DNA of 64,000 bases. It comes from Croceimicrobium sp963974215. Its GTDB lineage: Bacteria; Bacteroidota; Bacteroidia; Flavobacteriales; Schleiferiaceae. Within the stretch, counting starts at the first letter, position 1, and each line of letters begins with the position of its first letter. Positions 54,037 to 63,742 of this stretch are shown here, piece by piece. Position numbers and translations under genes: made by a program. Location of the stretch: assembly GCA_963974215.1 (NCBI GenBank), contig CAXBBL010000001.1:496001-560000 (forward strand). The letters are read 5' to 3'. Below the pieces are notes generated by a model, which was not told the DNA's origin, did no database searches, and saw only the letters and a list, made by a program, of their open reading frames with translations.

Positions 54037-55707
54037 CTATTTCAATACTACTTTTTGAGTAGCAGTTAATCCTGATTCGTTAGAAACATTTACTACGTAA
54101 ATACCAGCAGTAAGATCGCCAGCATTCCATTGTACGTTGTTTTCAACATTGCTGAAAGAAGCTACTACAGAACCAGTAAGGTTGTAGATGCGTACTTCGT
54201 GTTTTCCAGCGGGAACTTCAATATTGGTAACCCCATTACTTGGGTTAGGGAAAATAGTAATAGCAGCATTGAAGTCTTCTGATAATCCGATAGAAGCACA
54301 ATCTTCCCATGGGGCAGAAATGGTTTTAGGCTGATCATCTGGACGTTGGTAAAAACGGTTGAAACTACCCGTTCCAGACGGCTCTAAGCAAGTTGTATCA
54401 GTAGCATTTAAAAAGCCTTCTTCAACTTGAGTACCAGAACCATCTTCAATCATGTATTTGAAAGAGATTTTTCCTGGGCAAATTTGGGTTACGGTAGTTT
54501 CAAAAACTCCTGGCTGAGTGGCTGAAGCAGTAAGCTCGATAGCACCACCTTGCCACTGAGGGTCGGTAAAGTCACCAATTAAAAATACTTTAACGAAACT
54601 AGCAGGACCATTACTCATATCTACTTGGAAAGTGATATCAGATGGGTTGGGCTGTGGAGGACAAGCACCTGGTGTAGCAACACCAAAGCAACGTGGAGAA
54701 ACAACTGTGTCGCCAGCAAAGCTAACTACATTGTTTCCACCTGGTTCCCAAGTAGGGTTACCGCCCTTAATGATACGAGCTTTGTAAGTAAATTCTGGAG
54801 AAGGAACTCTAACGGTGATATCATAAATCATATCGCCATCAGGGTCAGTTAAATAGTCACCACCACCCCAGCCGTTGTACGGGCCAGCGAAGTCAACTGA
54901 ATCAGTTGCAGGATCGAAGTTACAAGTAGCTCCGCTCATATCAACTTGAATAGTAACATTAAAGGTGTCTGGAATGAAACATGGACCGCATTGAGCAAAG
55001 CAAGTAGGTCCAAATACTGTATCACCGGCAATAATTAACTGACGGTTGTTGTTCACCGAGCATCCAGAAGGAACTCCTTCGTCGGTACCCCAAGCACCAC
55101 CATTTAGGTACTTGAAATTCATAGTATCGGTAGTAGGAATATAAGCAATATGACGGTAGATGCTATCACCCAATACATCATATAACTGAGTAGAACCAGG
55201 AGACCATCCTTGGAAATCACCCGCTACACTTACAATAGGATCGATAGAAGCCTCTAAGCCCATGTCTAACACTAAAGAAACGGCAGAATGACCAGCAGGA
55301 GCAGCTGCTCCGAATAATACAGCAGCTAAGGTGTCGTTACCATCTAAGCGAACCCAACGGTTGCTGTTACCATTGTCATAGCCTAAACCAGCACTTACTT
55401 GGCTGGCCGTAGGAACACCTTCCTCGTCACCCCAAGCATTACCGTTAAGGAATTTGAATTGGTAAACTCCGTCAGGAATGTTTACCGTCACAGCGTAGAT
55501 GGTAGAAGTACCAACCTGTGTTAAAGCGGTAGCGGCGGGATCCCAGTTGCCTGCAGCACCTGCAGCAGCCTGAAAATCACCCGCAACGTGTACACCATTG
55601 GCGCTAACTGTTTGGCCAGCCATATCTACCTGAAAGGTAAGATTACTCTGAGCCCACGCAGCACCACCGATCAACATTGCCATCGCCAGTGTGTAGATTT
55701 TTTTCAT
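54037..55707 (-). CDS. T9SS-secreted protein with four carbohydrate-binding-like modules
   Basis: 556 residues. The signal peptide (MKKIYTLAMAMLIGGAAWAQ) precedes four modules, each opening with an LTFQVDM-like strand: NLTFQVDMAGQTVSANGV, SLVLDMGLEA, VTIQVDMSGATCNF and ITFQVDMSNGPASF. Modules 1 and 2 carry VHVAGDFQAA...DGVYQFKFLNGNAWGDEEG-type ends, like starch-binding CBM20/CBM48 folds. The last 75 residues are a type A sorting domain (IFPNPSNGVTNIEVPAGKHE ... ATQKVVLK). A secreted or surface glucan-binding protein, inferred from its neighbours: GH13 enzymes follow divergently and downstream. Confidence 0.82.
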   Translation of the reverse strand: MKKIYTLAMAMLIGGAAWAQSNLTFQVDMAGQTVSANGVHVAGDFQAAAGAAGNWDPAATALTQVGTSTIYAVTVNIPDGVYQFKFLNGNAWGDEEGVPTASQVSAGLGYDNGNSNRWVRLDGNDTLAAVLFGAAAPAGHSAVSLVLDMGLEASIDPIVSVAGDFQGWSPGSTQLYDVLGDSIYRHIAYIPTTDTMNFKYLNGGAWGTDEGVPSGCSVNNNRQLIIAGDTVFGPTCFAQCGPCFIPDTFNVTIQVDMSGATCNFDPATDSVDFAGPYNGWGGGDYLTDPDGDMIYDITVRVPSPEFTYKARIIKGGNPTWEPGGNNVVSFAGDTVVSPRCFGVATPGACPPQPNPSDITFQVDMSNGPASFVKVFLIGDFTDPQWQGGAIELTASATQPGVFETTVTQICPGKISFKYMIEDGSGTQVEEGFLNATDTTCLEPSGTGSFNRFYQRPDDQPKTISAPWEDCASIGLSEDFNAAITIFPNPSNGVTNIEVPAGKHEVRIYNLTGSVVASFSNVENNVQWNAGDLTAGIYVVNVSNESGLTATQKVVLK

Positions 55708-55821
55708 GATAAAAAATTTAGATAATGAATTAAGTAAGTGTAAATATTACATTTATTAGACAAATTAACGAAAAATATTACGGATATAGTAATATTGCCA
55801 TAAGCTAAAACGCAATTTTTA

Positions 55822-57636
55822 ATGTTTCAAAAGTACAACCTCATTCTACTGACCCTTTTGGTCTTAGGCACAACTAGTGGCGCAAGCGCGCAAACCCAAG
55901 CTTTTCCGCCACATTGGTTTAAAGGACTTCAAAATCAAGAGCTTGAAATCTTGCTCTATTCCCCCGATGGGTTTAAGTCTTTACCTACCTGTAAAGCAGA
56001 CAATATTAAGGCTGAGGCGAGCTTTGCGGCTAACCGCGATTACGTTTACCTCAACCTAAACTTGGAAAATTTTGAAGGGAATAGCTTCAAAATAGATTGT
56101 GGTAAAACCAAGATCGAGTACCAACTAAAGGAGCCTAAAACAAAGCCAGCCGGACTTAACCCCAGCGATGCTATTTACTTAATATCTCCCGATCGCTTCG
56201 CAAATGCGGACCCGAAAAATGATGTAGTAAATGGCATGAACGAGAAAAAATACGGGCGTGAATACCCCTTTGGTCGTCACGGTGGCGACTTGGCGGGCAT
56301 TATTTCTAAGCTCGACTATATCCATGATCTGGGTTTCACCGCTACTTGGTCTTGCCCCTTGTTAACTAATAATGAGTTTAAAGAATCCTACCATGGTTAT
56401 GCCATTACGGATCATTATAATATCGATCCCCGCTTTGGCTCCAATAAGCTCTATGCCACTTACGTAGATGAGTCCCATAAAAAGGGCATGAAAGTAATAA
56501 TGGATGTGGTTTACAATCACTTTGGTTCTCAGCATTTGCTCCATCTTAATCCCCCCGATAGTAATTTCTTCCATTTCGATATGAAGAAAATACGCAGCAA
56601 CTTCCGCGCGGTAAACCTGATGGACCCACATGCTTCTGCTGCTGATAAAAAGCAATTTAACAATGGTTGGTTTGATGATCATATGCCCGATGTAAATCAA
56701 CAAGACCCGCATATGGCGGCCTTTTTAATTCAAAATTCACTGTGGTGGATATTGGAATATGGCTTGGATGCTTTTCGCATCGATACCTATGCTTATCCCG
56801 ACCAAAAATTTATGGCCGACCTAGGTGCGCGCATTAAAACTGAAGTGCCCAACTTTTTCCTATTCGGAGAAATTTGGGTGCACATGCCCGAAATTCAAAG
56901 CTATTTCGCAGGCGACAATCGCTACAATCCTAATCACTCGCATCTAGATGCGGTAACTGATTTTCAATTTAAGTATGCGGTAAAGGAAAGTGTAGATCAA
57001 CACCAAGGCTGGACCAGTGGGGTAGCCAAATTATACTACCGCTTGGCAGCCGATTATTTATACAAAAACCCCGAAAACCTAGTAACCTTTGTCGACAACC
57101 ACGATGAGGCGCGCATTTTTGGGGAACTGCACGAAGACTTAAGTAAACTGAAAGTTGCTTTAGGAATTCTTTATACCATGCGGGGTATTCCTTCCACCTA
57201 TTACGGGACGGAAATTTTAATGAAAGAAACCGAGAATCACGGGGTAATCCGCGAGGATTTCCCTGGGGGATTTGCGGGTGATACATTGGATAAATTTACC
57301 GCCCAAGGCAGAACGGCTAGCGAGAATGAAGCCTTTGATTATATAAAAACACTATTAAACTGGCGCAAAAGCTCGGAGGCCATTACCCAGGGTTCATTTA
57401 CGCACTTTGTGCCGGCAGACGATGTTTATGTGTATGCCCGCATCAGCGCAAGCGATACCGTTTTGGTTTTGGTAAACACCAACCAAAATGATAGTCGTAA
57501 AGTAAACTTGCAACGTTTTGAAGAAGTTTGGTCGCAAGGCACGGAGGCGGTACATGTGCTTTCGCAAGATGCGTTTAATGGCAATAGTATTGAACTTCCT
57601 AAAATGAGCATTAGCATTTTACAAAAGAAGAAATGA
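55822..57636 (+). CDS. Secreted GH13 alpha-amylase / cyclomaltodextrinase-like enzyme
   Basis: 604 residues with a signal peptide (to about 24). The N-terminal beta domain (about 25-110) is of the kind found in cyclomaltodextrinase/neopullulanase-type GH13. The catalytic barrel has region I DVVYNHFG, region II LDAFRIDTYAYPD (nucleophile Asp321), region III LFGEIWVH (acid/base Glu350) and region IV FVDNHDE (Asp428). A C-terminal beta domain follows. It hydrolyses alpha-1,4-glucans or maltodextrins in the periplasm. It starts 114 bases from the divergent T9SS binding protein gene and is followed by an alpha/beta hydrolase. Confidence 0.93.
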   Translation: MFQKYNLILLTLLVLGTTSGASAQTQAFPPHWFKGLQNQELEILLYSPDGFKSLPTCKADNIKAEASFAANRDYVYLNLNLENFEGNSFKIDCGKTKIEYQLKEPKTKPAGLNPSDAIYLISPDRFANADPKNDVVNGMNEKKYGREYPFGRHGGDLAGIISKLDYIHDLGFTATWSCPLLTNNEFKESYHGYAITDHYNIDPRFGSNKLYATYVDESHKKGMKVIMDVVYNHFGSQHLLHLNPPDSNFFHFDMKKIRSNFRAVNLMDPHASAADKKQFNNGWFDDHMPDVNQQDPHMAAFLIQNSLWWILEYGLDAFRIDTYAYPDQKFMADLGARIKTEVPNFFLFGEIWVHMPEIQSYFAGDNRYNPNHSHLDAVTDFQFKYAVKESVDQHQGWTSGVAKLYYRLAADYLYKNPENLVTFVDNHDEARIFGELHEDLSKLKVALGILYTMRGIPSTYYGTEILMKETENHGVIREDFPGGFAGDTLDKFTAQGRTASENEAFDYIKTLLNWRKSSEAITQGSFTHFVPADDVYVYARISASDTVLVLVNTNQNDSRKVNLQRFEEVWSQGTEAVHVLSQDAFNGNSIELPKMSISILQKKK

Positions 57637-57676
57637 AATTGGTAACTTGAAGCCCCAAACTTTTTGACCAATTTTC

Positions 57677-58639
57677 ATGAGACTTCTTACCCTTTCTTTT
57701 GTACTTCTTTTTTCGGCTACATGCTTTAGTCAAGGTGAAAACTTGCTGTTGGAAAAAAAGCTGATTAGCGATTACAGTAAATTCCCAGTTTACAAGCATT
57801 TAGTTAAAGAGGGGCAGTGGAAAGATGCCTACCGTTATATTGATAATATTGAGCTTTATAGCATTACTTATCTGAGTGAAGGCCTAAAAGTAAAGGGTTT
57901 GCTGGTTAAGCCAAAAGGTAAAGAAAAGCTTCCCGCTATAATATACAACCGCGGTGGTAATCGGGAGTTTGGTCAATTACTGATATCTACAGGACTGCTA
58001 ACTTTAGGAGAAATCGCCAAAGAAGGCTATGTGGTTATTGCCAGTCAATACCGCGGAGTAGTAGGCGGTGAAGGCCAAGAGCAATTTGGTGGCGATGATA
58101 TAAATGATGTTCTGGCCCTTATTGATGTTTTGGCGGAAGTTGAAGAAGCGGATACCCAACGAATAGGAATGCTCGGTTGGAGTAGAGGTGGTATGATGAC
58201 TTATCTAGCTTTAGCAAAAAGCGATAGAATAAAAGCGGCCGCCGTAGGTGGAGCCGTTTCCGATTTGGAAGCGATGGTGCAAGATCGCCCCGACTTCGAA
58301 GAGCATGTTTTAGGCGAATTGATTCCCAATTATAAAGAGAATCGGGACCTGGAATTAGGCAAGCGTTCGGCTATACAATGGGCAGATCAGTTAAATGCGA
58401 AAACCCCTCTTTTAATTTTACACGGCACGAGCGATTGGCGCGTAAAACCCGAGCAAAGTTTAAAAATGGCCATGGAGCTAGATCGTTTGCGTCGGCCTTA
58501 TCGCCTTATTATGTTTGAAGGGGGCGACCATGGTATTTCTGAACATAGAGATGAGCGCACCGCTCAGGTTTTGAGCTGGTTTAATCGATACTTGAAGAAT
58601 GATGAAAAACTTCCCGACACTGAGTTTCATGGTAAGTAG
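57677..58639 (+). CDS. Exported alpha/beta hydrolase (prolyl-oligopeptidase/acyl-esterase type)
   Basis: 320 residues with a signal peptide (to about 19). An alpha/beta-hydrolase fold follows, with IGMLGWSRGGMMTYLALAKS (nucleophile Ser in GxSxGG), LLILHGTSDWRVKPEQSLKM (catalytic Asp loop) and FEGGDHGISEHRDER (catalytic His). This is the peptidase S9/BAAT-like class. Substrate unknown, possibly an acyl-peptide or ester. Forty bases behind the GH13 gene, so probably one operon. A 43-codon open frame in the following gap (58668-58799) is too weak to call. Confidence 0.87.
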   Translation: MRLLTLSFVLLFSATCFSQGENLLLEKKLISDYSKFPVYKHLVKEGQWKDAYRYIDNIELYSITYLSEGLKVKGLLVKPKGKEKLPAIIYNRGGNREFGQLLISTGLLTLGEIAKEGYVVIASQYRGVVGGEGQEQFGGDDINDVLALIDVLAEVEEADTQRIGMLGWSRGGMMTYLALAKSDRIKAAAVGGAVSDLEAMVQDRPDFEEHVLGELIPNYKENRDLELGKRSAIQWADQLNAKTPLLILHGTSDWRVKPEQSLKMAMELDRLRRPYRLIMFEGGDHGISEHRDERTAQVLSWFNRYLKNDEKLPDTEFHGK

Positions 58640-58853
58640 GATTGTTACCTTTTATTGCAGACTGCTCATGAAACAATTCGTAGACCCTATTTTTCCTCCA
58701 AAGAGTAAAGTCGAAATCGCCCTACAAAGCAGTAAACGCGGGCTAAGGAGTGAGGTGCTAAAGTCTCAATTAATCAACATTACTTTCACTTCTTGTTAAA
58801 AAATAGTATCTTTAGGTTGTATTGGTGGTCGTAGCTTCGCGGCATCCATTTTT

Positions 58854-60362
58854 ATGAAAAAGACAAAGCTCAGTAGCCTAATTGGGAAGCTAACCCGGAC
58901 AGGTGTTTGGGAACATAACTATGATCGCAATCTATTAGAATGGGACAAAGAAATGTTCAATATCTATGAATTGGATCATGAAGGTTCATTTTTAGATTTT
59001 AGTACTTGGGCCGATATGCTGCATCCCGAAGATGCGGAAATGGTCAAATTGCTTTACGCAGAAGCAGTAGAAAGTGAAGGGGAATATCAAATTACCTTTC
59101 GCATACGAACTGCGAAACAAAACATTAAGTATATCAAGGCCTCGGCTATTGAAATTGAAAAAAATTCTCAAGGGGAAAGAATTATTGTGGGCGCCAATCA
59201 GGATATAACAGAACTAATGTTGGCCAAGGCGGAGCGAGAGGAGTTAATCAGTATCCTTAACGAATCCCAAGAAATCGCAAAAATTGGTAGTTGGCAACAC
59301 GACCTAGTGACTGGGAAAACCTTTAACGATATCGCGACCAAGAGAATCATCGGTTTGGATTTAGATTATGATCTCCAAGCTGAAGAGGGGATTTCCTTTT
59401 ACAAGGAAGGCTATTCACGTGATAAAATTATGGAAGCCTTTGGCGAATTAATAGAAAAAGGCGTGCCTTATGATCTCGAATTGGAAATGATTACCAAACA
59501 GGGAGAAGAAGTTTGGGTACGTGCCAATGGTAAGCCAGTTTATGATGAGCAAGGCACCATAGTTAAGGTGCATGGGGTTTTTCAGGATATCACCAAACAA
59601 AAAGAAAAGGAATTCGAATTAATAAAGCGAAATCTGGACTTACAAACGCTAACAGAGCGCTTGAGTTTGCAAAATGAGAAGCTCAATGATTTTGCCTACA
59701 TCACTTCTCATAATCTTCGTGCTCCGGTGGCCAATTTAATAATGCTGAAAGACCTCTATTTAGAAGAGAACGACCCTAAGGAACTACGAGCATTATTGGA
59801 GTTGACCGGACAATCTACCGAGCGCTTGGAAGAAACCTTAGATCACCTTATCGAAGCTTTAGTTGTGCAAACCCAAGGTCTATCATCTCAAGAATGGATT
59901 TCTTTGAGGGAGCTTTTAGCTAATTTGGTAAAAAGATTGGGTCACCTGATAAAAGCGGCTGATGCAGAAATAGTACTCGATTTAGAAGTAGAGGTACTAA
60001 AAGCGCAAGCTTTGTACTTGGATAGTATCTTCCTTAATCTGCTGACAAATGCCCTCAAATATCGCCAAGAAGCGCGTAAATTAAGAATTTCAGTACGTAG
60101 CTTTTTGCAAGATCAAGAGTTGATTCTTGAGGTTGCAGACAATGGTTTAGGCATCGATTTAGAACGTCATGCTGCCAATATTTTTGGATTGCATAGGACT
60201 TTTCATAAAAACCCCAAAGCCCGCGGAGTAGGCCTATTTATGGTTAAGACGCATGTGGAAGCCCTAGGTGGAAATATAAAAGTGAATAGTAAGGTAAATG
60301 AAGGCACAACCTTCGTGCTTAGTTTTAATCGTGAAATAGCGCAAAACGATTCAAAAGAATGA
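58854..60362 (+). CDS. PAS-domain sensor histidine kinase (cytoplasmic)
   Basis: 502 residues without membrane helices. Two PAS/PAC domains (about 10-120 and 130-250, each ending GANQDITE or GVFQDITKQK) precede a coiled region. An atypical HisKA reads SHNLRAPVANLIMLKDLYLE, with the phosphorylated His at 286 in the HNLRAP style common to Bacteroidota. The HATPase has LTNALKYRQE, VADNGLGIDL and RGVGLFMVKTHVEALGG. It would respond to an internal cue and pass phosphate to the receiver protein whose gene overlaps its stop by four bases. Confidence 0.9.
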   Translation: MKKTKLSSLIGKLTRTGVWEHNYDRNLLEWDKEMFNIYELDHEGSFLDFSTWADMLHPEDAEMVKLLYAEAVESEGEYQITFRIRTAKQNIKYIKASAIEIEKNSQGERIIVGANQDITELMLAKAEREELISILNESQEIAKIGSWQHDLVTGKTFNDIATKRIIGLDLDYDLQAEEGISFYKEGYSRDKIMEAFGELIEKGVPYDLELEMITKQGEEVWVRANGKPVYDEQGTIVKVHGVFQDITKQKEKEFELIKRNLDLQTLTERLSLQNEKLNDFAYITSHNLRAPVANLIMLKDLYLEENDPKELRALLELTGQSTERLEETLDHLIEALVVQTQGLSSQEWISLRELLANLVKRLGHLIKAADAEIVLDLEVEVLKAQALYLDSIFLNLLTNALKYRQEARKLRISVRSFLQDQELILEVADNGLGIDLERHAANIFGLHRTFHKNPKARGVGLFMVKTHVEALGGNIKVNSKVNEGTTFVLSFNREIAQNDSKE

Positions 60363-60745
60363 AAATTATTATCGTAGACGATGACCCAATTTATCGTTTC
60401 ACCTTTGAAAGGGTCCTAAAAAAAATTAATGCCGATTTCGAGGTGCGGAGTTTTGAAAATGGAGAAGATCTTTTAAATCATTGCCATGCGGAAGAGATGG
60501 ATTGTACTTCGGTAGACCTTATTCTGCTCGATATTAATATGCCGGTAATGGATGGTTGGCAGTTCTTGGAGAAATTTGAACCCATGTATCTTGCTAATGC
60601 TTCCCTCGCCGCAAAATTATATATTGTTTCTAGCTCTACTAATCCTGTTGATGTGGAACACAGCAAAAGCTTTAGCTCCGTTGCTGGCTACATGGTAAAG
60701 CCCATCGCGCGGGAGAAATTGAAAGCTCTTGTGGATTCGCTTTAA
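60359..60745 (+). CDS. Single-domain response regulator
   Basis: 128 residues, a CheY-like receiver only: acidic pair Asp7/Asp8 in IIVDDDP, phospho-acceptor Asp58 in ILLDINMPVMDGW, and the conserved Thr/Lys part in IVSSSTNP and YMVKPI. No DNA-binding or enzymatic output domain is attached. Overlaps the upstream kinase (ATGA) and must act by protein contact. Confidence 0.93.
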   Translation: MKIIIVDDDPIYRFTFERVLKKINADFEVRSFENGEDLLNHCHAEEMDCTSVDLILLDINMPVMDGWQFLEKFEPMYLANASLAAKLYIVSSSTNPVDVEHSKSFSSVAGYMVKPIAREKLKALVDSL

Positions 60746-60816
60746 TAACTACAGAAATCCTTCTCCACAACAGGTTTTCCTTCCCACTGAATTACAACTG
60801 AATTCTTACGAAATAG

Positions 60817-60854
60817 AAAAGCGACTGCAAGAATATTCTCGCAGTCGCTTTTTT
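60817..60854. terminator. Bidirectional hairpin terminator
   Basis: AAAAGCGACTGC and GCAGTCGCTTTT form a 12-base-pair stem with an inner AGAATATTCT palindrome. T-runs on both strands serve the response regulator (+) and the MFS gene (-). Confidence 0.85.
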
Positions 60855-60870
60855 GGATAATCAAATAAAA

Positions 60871-62331
60871 TTAAGATTGGCCTAAGGCGGCTTCTTGCTC
60901 AGCGATATGTTCGGCTTCACCAAAAAGTGGTTCTTTAATGCGCAAGGTGAGAAGCGCCGCCACTATAAATAGTATGCCACCGAAGGCTAAATAGTAAATG
61001 GCGTAGTCGTCGAATAAGGCATGCACAATAGGGCCACCAATTAAAGCATTGATGATTTGTGGGATAACAATAAAGAAATTGAAAATCCCCATATAAACCC
61101 CCATTTTAGCCGGAGGTAAACTATCGATTAGCAAGGCATAAGGCATGGATAAAATACTGGCCCAAGCAAATCCTACTCCTACCATACTAAGAATTAACCA
61201 GTAGGGATCGGAAATGAAATACATTGAAACTAAGCCTATTCCACCCGCTAGTAGTGCCAGCATATGCACAAACTTCCGGCTGGTGGCTTTCGCTAATGGA
61301 TTTAGTAGAAAGGCAAAAACTAAGGCAAAGGCATTATACCAACCAAACAGAAAACTCGCTTGATCACCGGCCGTGTTAAAGCCTACTGAATGTGTGTCAC
61401 TAGGGTCTAAGCCATAATGATGGGTGGCTAAGGCTGAAGTGGTATAAACCCACATGGTGAATAAACCAAACCAAGAGAAAAACTGGACCCAGCCCAGCCT
61501 CTTCATACGGGTAGGCATCTTCCAAGCATCTCTAAAAATATCACTCATAGGTGACTTTTCGGGCTTAAGTTCTCCCTCGCCCCCTTGGTATTTGTGAAAT
61601 TGCTCGGGTGGATATTCCTTTACTGTGACAATGGTATAAAGTATGGTTGCCATTAAAATAAGGGCTCCCACATAAAAAGACCAAATCACATTAGGGGTAA
61701 CCGATCCGGCGGGGGCAGTATTAGCAATGCCAAACCAATTGGTTAATATCCAAGGCATGAAGGATCCTAAAATGGCCCCAGCGCTAATTAAGATAGTTTG
61801 TACACCGAATCCCAAAGTCCCTTGACTTTTAGGTAACATATCTCCCACGAGGGCCCGAAAAGGCTCCATGGAAATGTTAAAGGATACATCCATTAGAGCT
61901 AAAAAGGCAATGCCAATCCATAAAATGGCGGAGATGCCCATAAAGTCAGTTGCGCTCATGCTTTCACCCGCCACAATATTGGCATTGGGAAGAAAGATTA
62001 AGCCCAAACTGGCGAGAATCGCTCCTACCAAAAAGTAAGGTTTGCGTCGGCCAAGTTTTCCCCAAGTATTATCGCCCATATGTCCGATAATAGGTTGGAC
62101 AATTAAACCCGTAAGTGGCGCCACAATCCAAAACCAACTGAGCTGATGTACATCGGCACCGAAATTGGCAAGAATTCTACTCGCATTACCATTCTGTAAA
62201 CCAAAGCCCATTTGGATACCCATAAAACCCATACTAAGGTTTATGATGGCCCGCATACTAAGTTTTGGTTTTTCCAAGGCGGCCTTTTGGGCCATATCAA
62301 AGGATGGAGTACTCATGTGCTTGGGTTTCAA
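60871..62331 (-). CDS. MFS sugar transporter (GPH/SLC45-like)
   Basis: 486 residues with twelve predicted membrane helices. Family signals are LTGLIVQPIIGHMGDNTWGK followed by LGRRKPYF, the conserved loop 2-3 of glycoside-pentoside-hexuronide-type carriers. PEQFHKYQGGEGELKPEK forms the cytoplasmic loop between the halves. This clade includes maltose/maltodextrin importers of Bacteroidota and the SLC45 sugar transporters. It probably carries oligosaccharides made by the adjoining GH13 lipoprotein across the inner membrane. Three bases separate it from that gene, so the two are in one operon. Confidence 0.88.
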   Translation of the reverse strand: MKPKHMSTPSFDMAQKAALEKPKLSMRAIINLSMGFMGIQMGFGLQNGNASRILANFGADVHQLSWFWIVAPLTGLIVQPIIGHMGDNTWGKLGRRKPYFLVGAILASLGLIFLPNANIVAGESMSATDFMGISAILWIGIAFLALMDVSFNISMEPFRALVGDMLPKSQGTLGFGVQTILISAGAILGSFMPWILTNWFGIANTAPAGSVTPNVIWSFYVGALILMATILYTIVTVKEYPPEQFHKYQGGEGELKPEKSPMSDIFRDAWKMPTRMKRLGWVQFFSWFGLFTMWVYTTSALATHHYGLDPSDTHSVGFNTAGDQASFLFGWYNAFALVFAFLLNPLAKATSRKFVHMLALLAGGIGLVSMYFISDPYWLILSMVGVGFAWASILSMPYALLIDSLPPAKMGVYMGIFNFFIVIPQIINALIGGPIVHALFDDYAIYYLAFGGILFIVAALLTLRIKEPLFGEAEHIAEQEAALGQS

Positions 62332-62334
62332 TAA

Positions 62335-63714
62335 TTAAAGTGCGCTCGTAATCAGCTTGAAGGAATTAGCCGGAACATCAATGTTAGCACGAGCTTCTGC
62401 TCCCGTCATATAATCTTCATATTTCGTATCACCCGCTAAGGGTGCAGTAGCTTGAAAATTTTGCTCAGCAAGGTTTACATAAACCAATAATTCCGCTCCG
62501 TTTTTCATGCGCTTAAAGGCATAAACGCGATCGTTACCGGTGTCAATTCTTTCAAAACCGCCTTGCTCGCTGCCGTTAATTAAAGTGGGATGCTCTAATT
62601 TAAGATGCGTCAATTTGGTGTAAAAGGCATACTGAGAAGTATTACTCCAATCAATTTGATCTTTCTCGAAAAAGGCCAAAGCTTTGTTCAAGCCTGCTTC
62701 TTGTCCGCTATAAATTAGTGGCATACTCTGCGGTAAGGTACTGGCTAAAACGTGGAAATTCTGACCATTTGCGCCCATGCGATCGCCTACGGTGCCGTTC
62801 CAACTGTTTTCATCGTGGTTGGTAATGAAGAACATGCGATAATCGTCTTTGCTGTAAAGCGAATCTTGCTTGCCTAAATAATGATCGATATCAACTACCG
62901 ATTTATGACCTTTCGCAATGTCATTCATAATGTGGTGTAGCTCCCAGCCATAGCTCATATCAAAAGCTTTCGCATGAAACTCGGGGCCTTCCGCCTCTGC
63001 TAACATAAACATCGGTTTTAGCTCTTCTAGGCGAACTCGGGCATTATCCCAAAAATCCATCGGTACCATCATGGCCATATCGCAACGGAAACCGTCAATA
63101 TCTGCTTCACGCACCCAAAAGATCATATCGTCTTCCATGGCTTTGCGCATTTCGTTGTTACTGTAGTTGAGGTCGGCTACATCACTCCAATCTTCTACGG
63201 GAGCGATAATTTCGCCTTGCTCGTTTTGCGAATACCAATCGCGGTGACTATTAATCCAAGTATGATCCCAAGAGGTATGGTTGGCCACCCAGTCCAAAAT
63301 GACCTTCATATCGCGCTTATGTGCCTCTTGCACTAAGTTTTTAAAATCTTCTAAGGTGCCAAATTCGGGATTGGTAGAAGCATAGTCGGCAATAGAGTAA
63401 TAGCTACCCAAACTTCCTTTGCGCTTTTCTTTACCGATGGGTTGAATAGGCATGATCCACAAAATTTTCACGCCCATCTGCTGCAAGCGATCTAAATGTT
63501 GGCTAAAGGCGTTAAAGGTGCCTTCTGGGGTGTACTGGCGGATATTTACTTCGTAAATAGAGGCTTGTTTGCTCCAAGCGGGAGTGTTCTTCGTCATAAG
63601 AGTTGTCGGTTCTACAATTTTATTTTCTTCCGAGTTTTCAGTTTTAGCAGGGTCTGCTGGGTTGTTGCATGCGATTAAACTCGCGGCAAAGCCAAGGGCT
63701 AAAAGCTTTTTCAT
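62335..63714 (-). CDS. GH13 alpha-amylase-type lipoprotein
   Basis: 459 residues from ATG 63714, giving a lipoprotein signal MKKLLALGFAASLIACNN (Cys16). An ATG at 63753 would overlap the upstream gene's stop region and add 13 non-hydrophobic residues. GH13 catalytic regions are LDWVANHTSWDH (region I), IDGFRCDMAMMVPMDFW (nucleophile Asp212), MLAEAEGPEFH (Glu240) and TNHDENSWNG (Asp301). A short C-terminal beta domain follows. It probably degrades maltooligosaccharides in the periplasm ahead of import by the MFS carrier encoded next. Confidence 0.92.
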   Translation of the reverse strand: MKKLLALGFAASLIACNNPADPAKTENSEENKIVEPTTLMTKNTPAWSKQASIYEVNIRQYTPEGTFNAFSQHLDRLQQMGVKILWIMPIQPIGKEKRKGSLGSYYSIADYASTNPEFGTLEDFKNLVQEAHKRDMKVILDWVANHTSWDHTWINSHRDWYSQNEQGEIIAPVEDWSDVADLNYSNNEMRKAMEDDMIFWVREADIDGFRCDMAMMVPMDFWDNARVRLEELKPMFMLAEAEGPEFHAKAFDMSYGWELHHIMNDIAKGHKSVVDIDHYLGKQDSLYSKDDYRMFFITNHDENSWNGTVGDRMGANGQNFHVLASTLPQSMPLIYSGQEAGLNKALAFFEKDQIDWSNTSQYAFYTKLTHLKLEHPTLINGSEQGGFERIDTGNDRVYAFKRMKNGAELLVYVNLAEQNFQATAPLAGDTKYEDYMTGAEARANIDVPANSFKLITSAL

Positions 63715-63742
63715 AGTAGTAGTGTAAATAGTAGGTATAATT

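Noticed and set aside
58668..58799. 43-codon open frame between the hydrolase and the PAS kinase
   Set aside because: No ribosome-binding site, no domain pattern, no conserved context visible.
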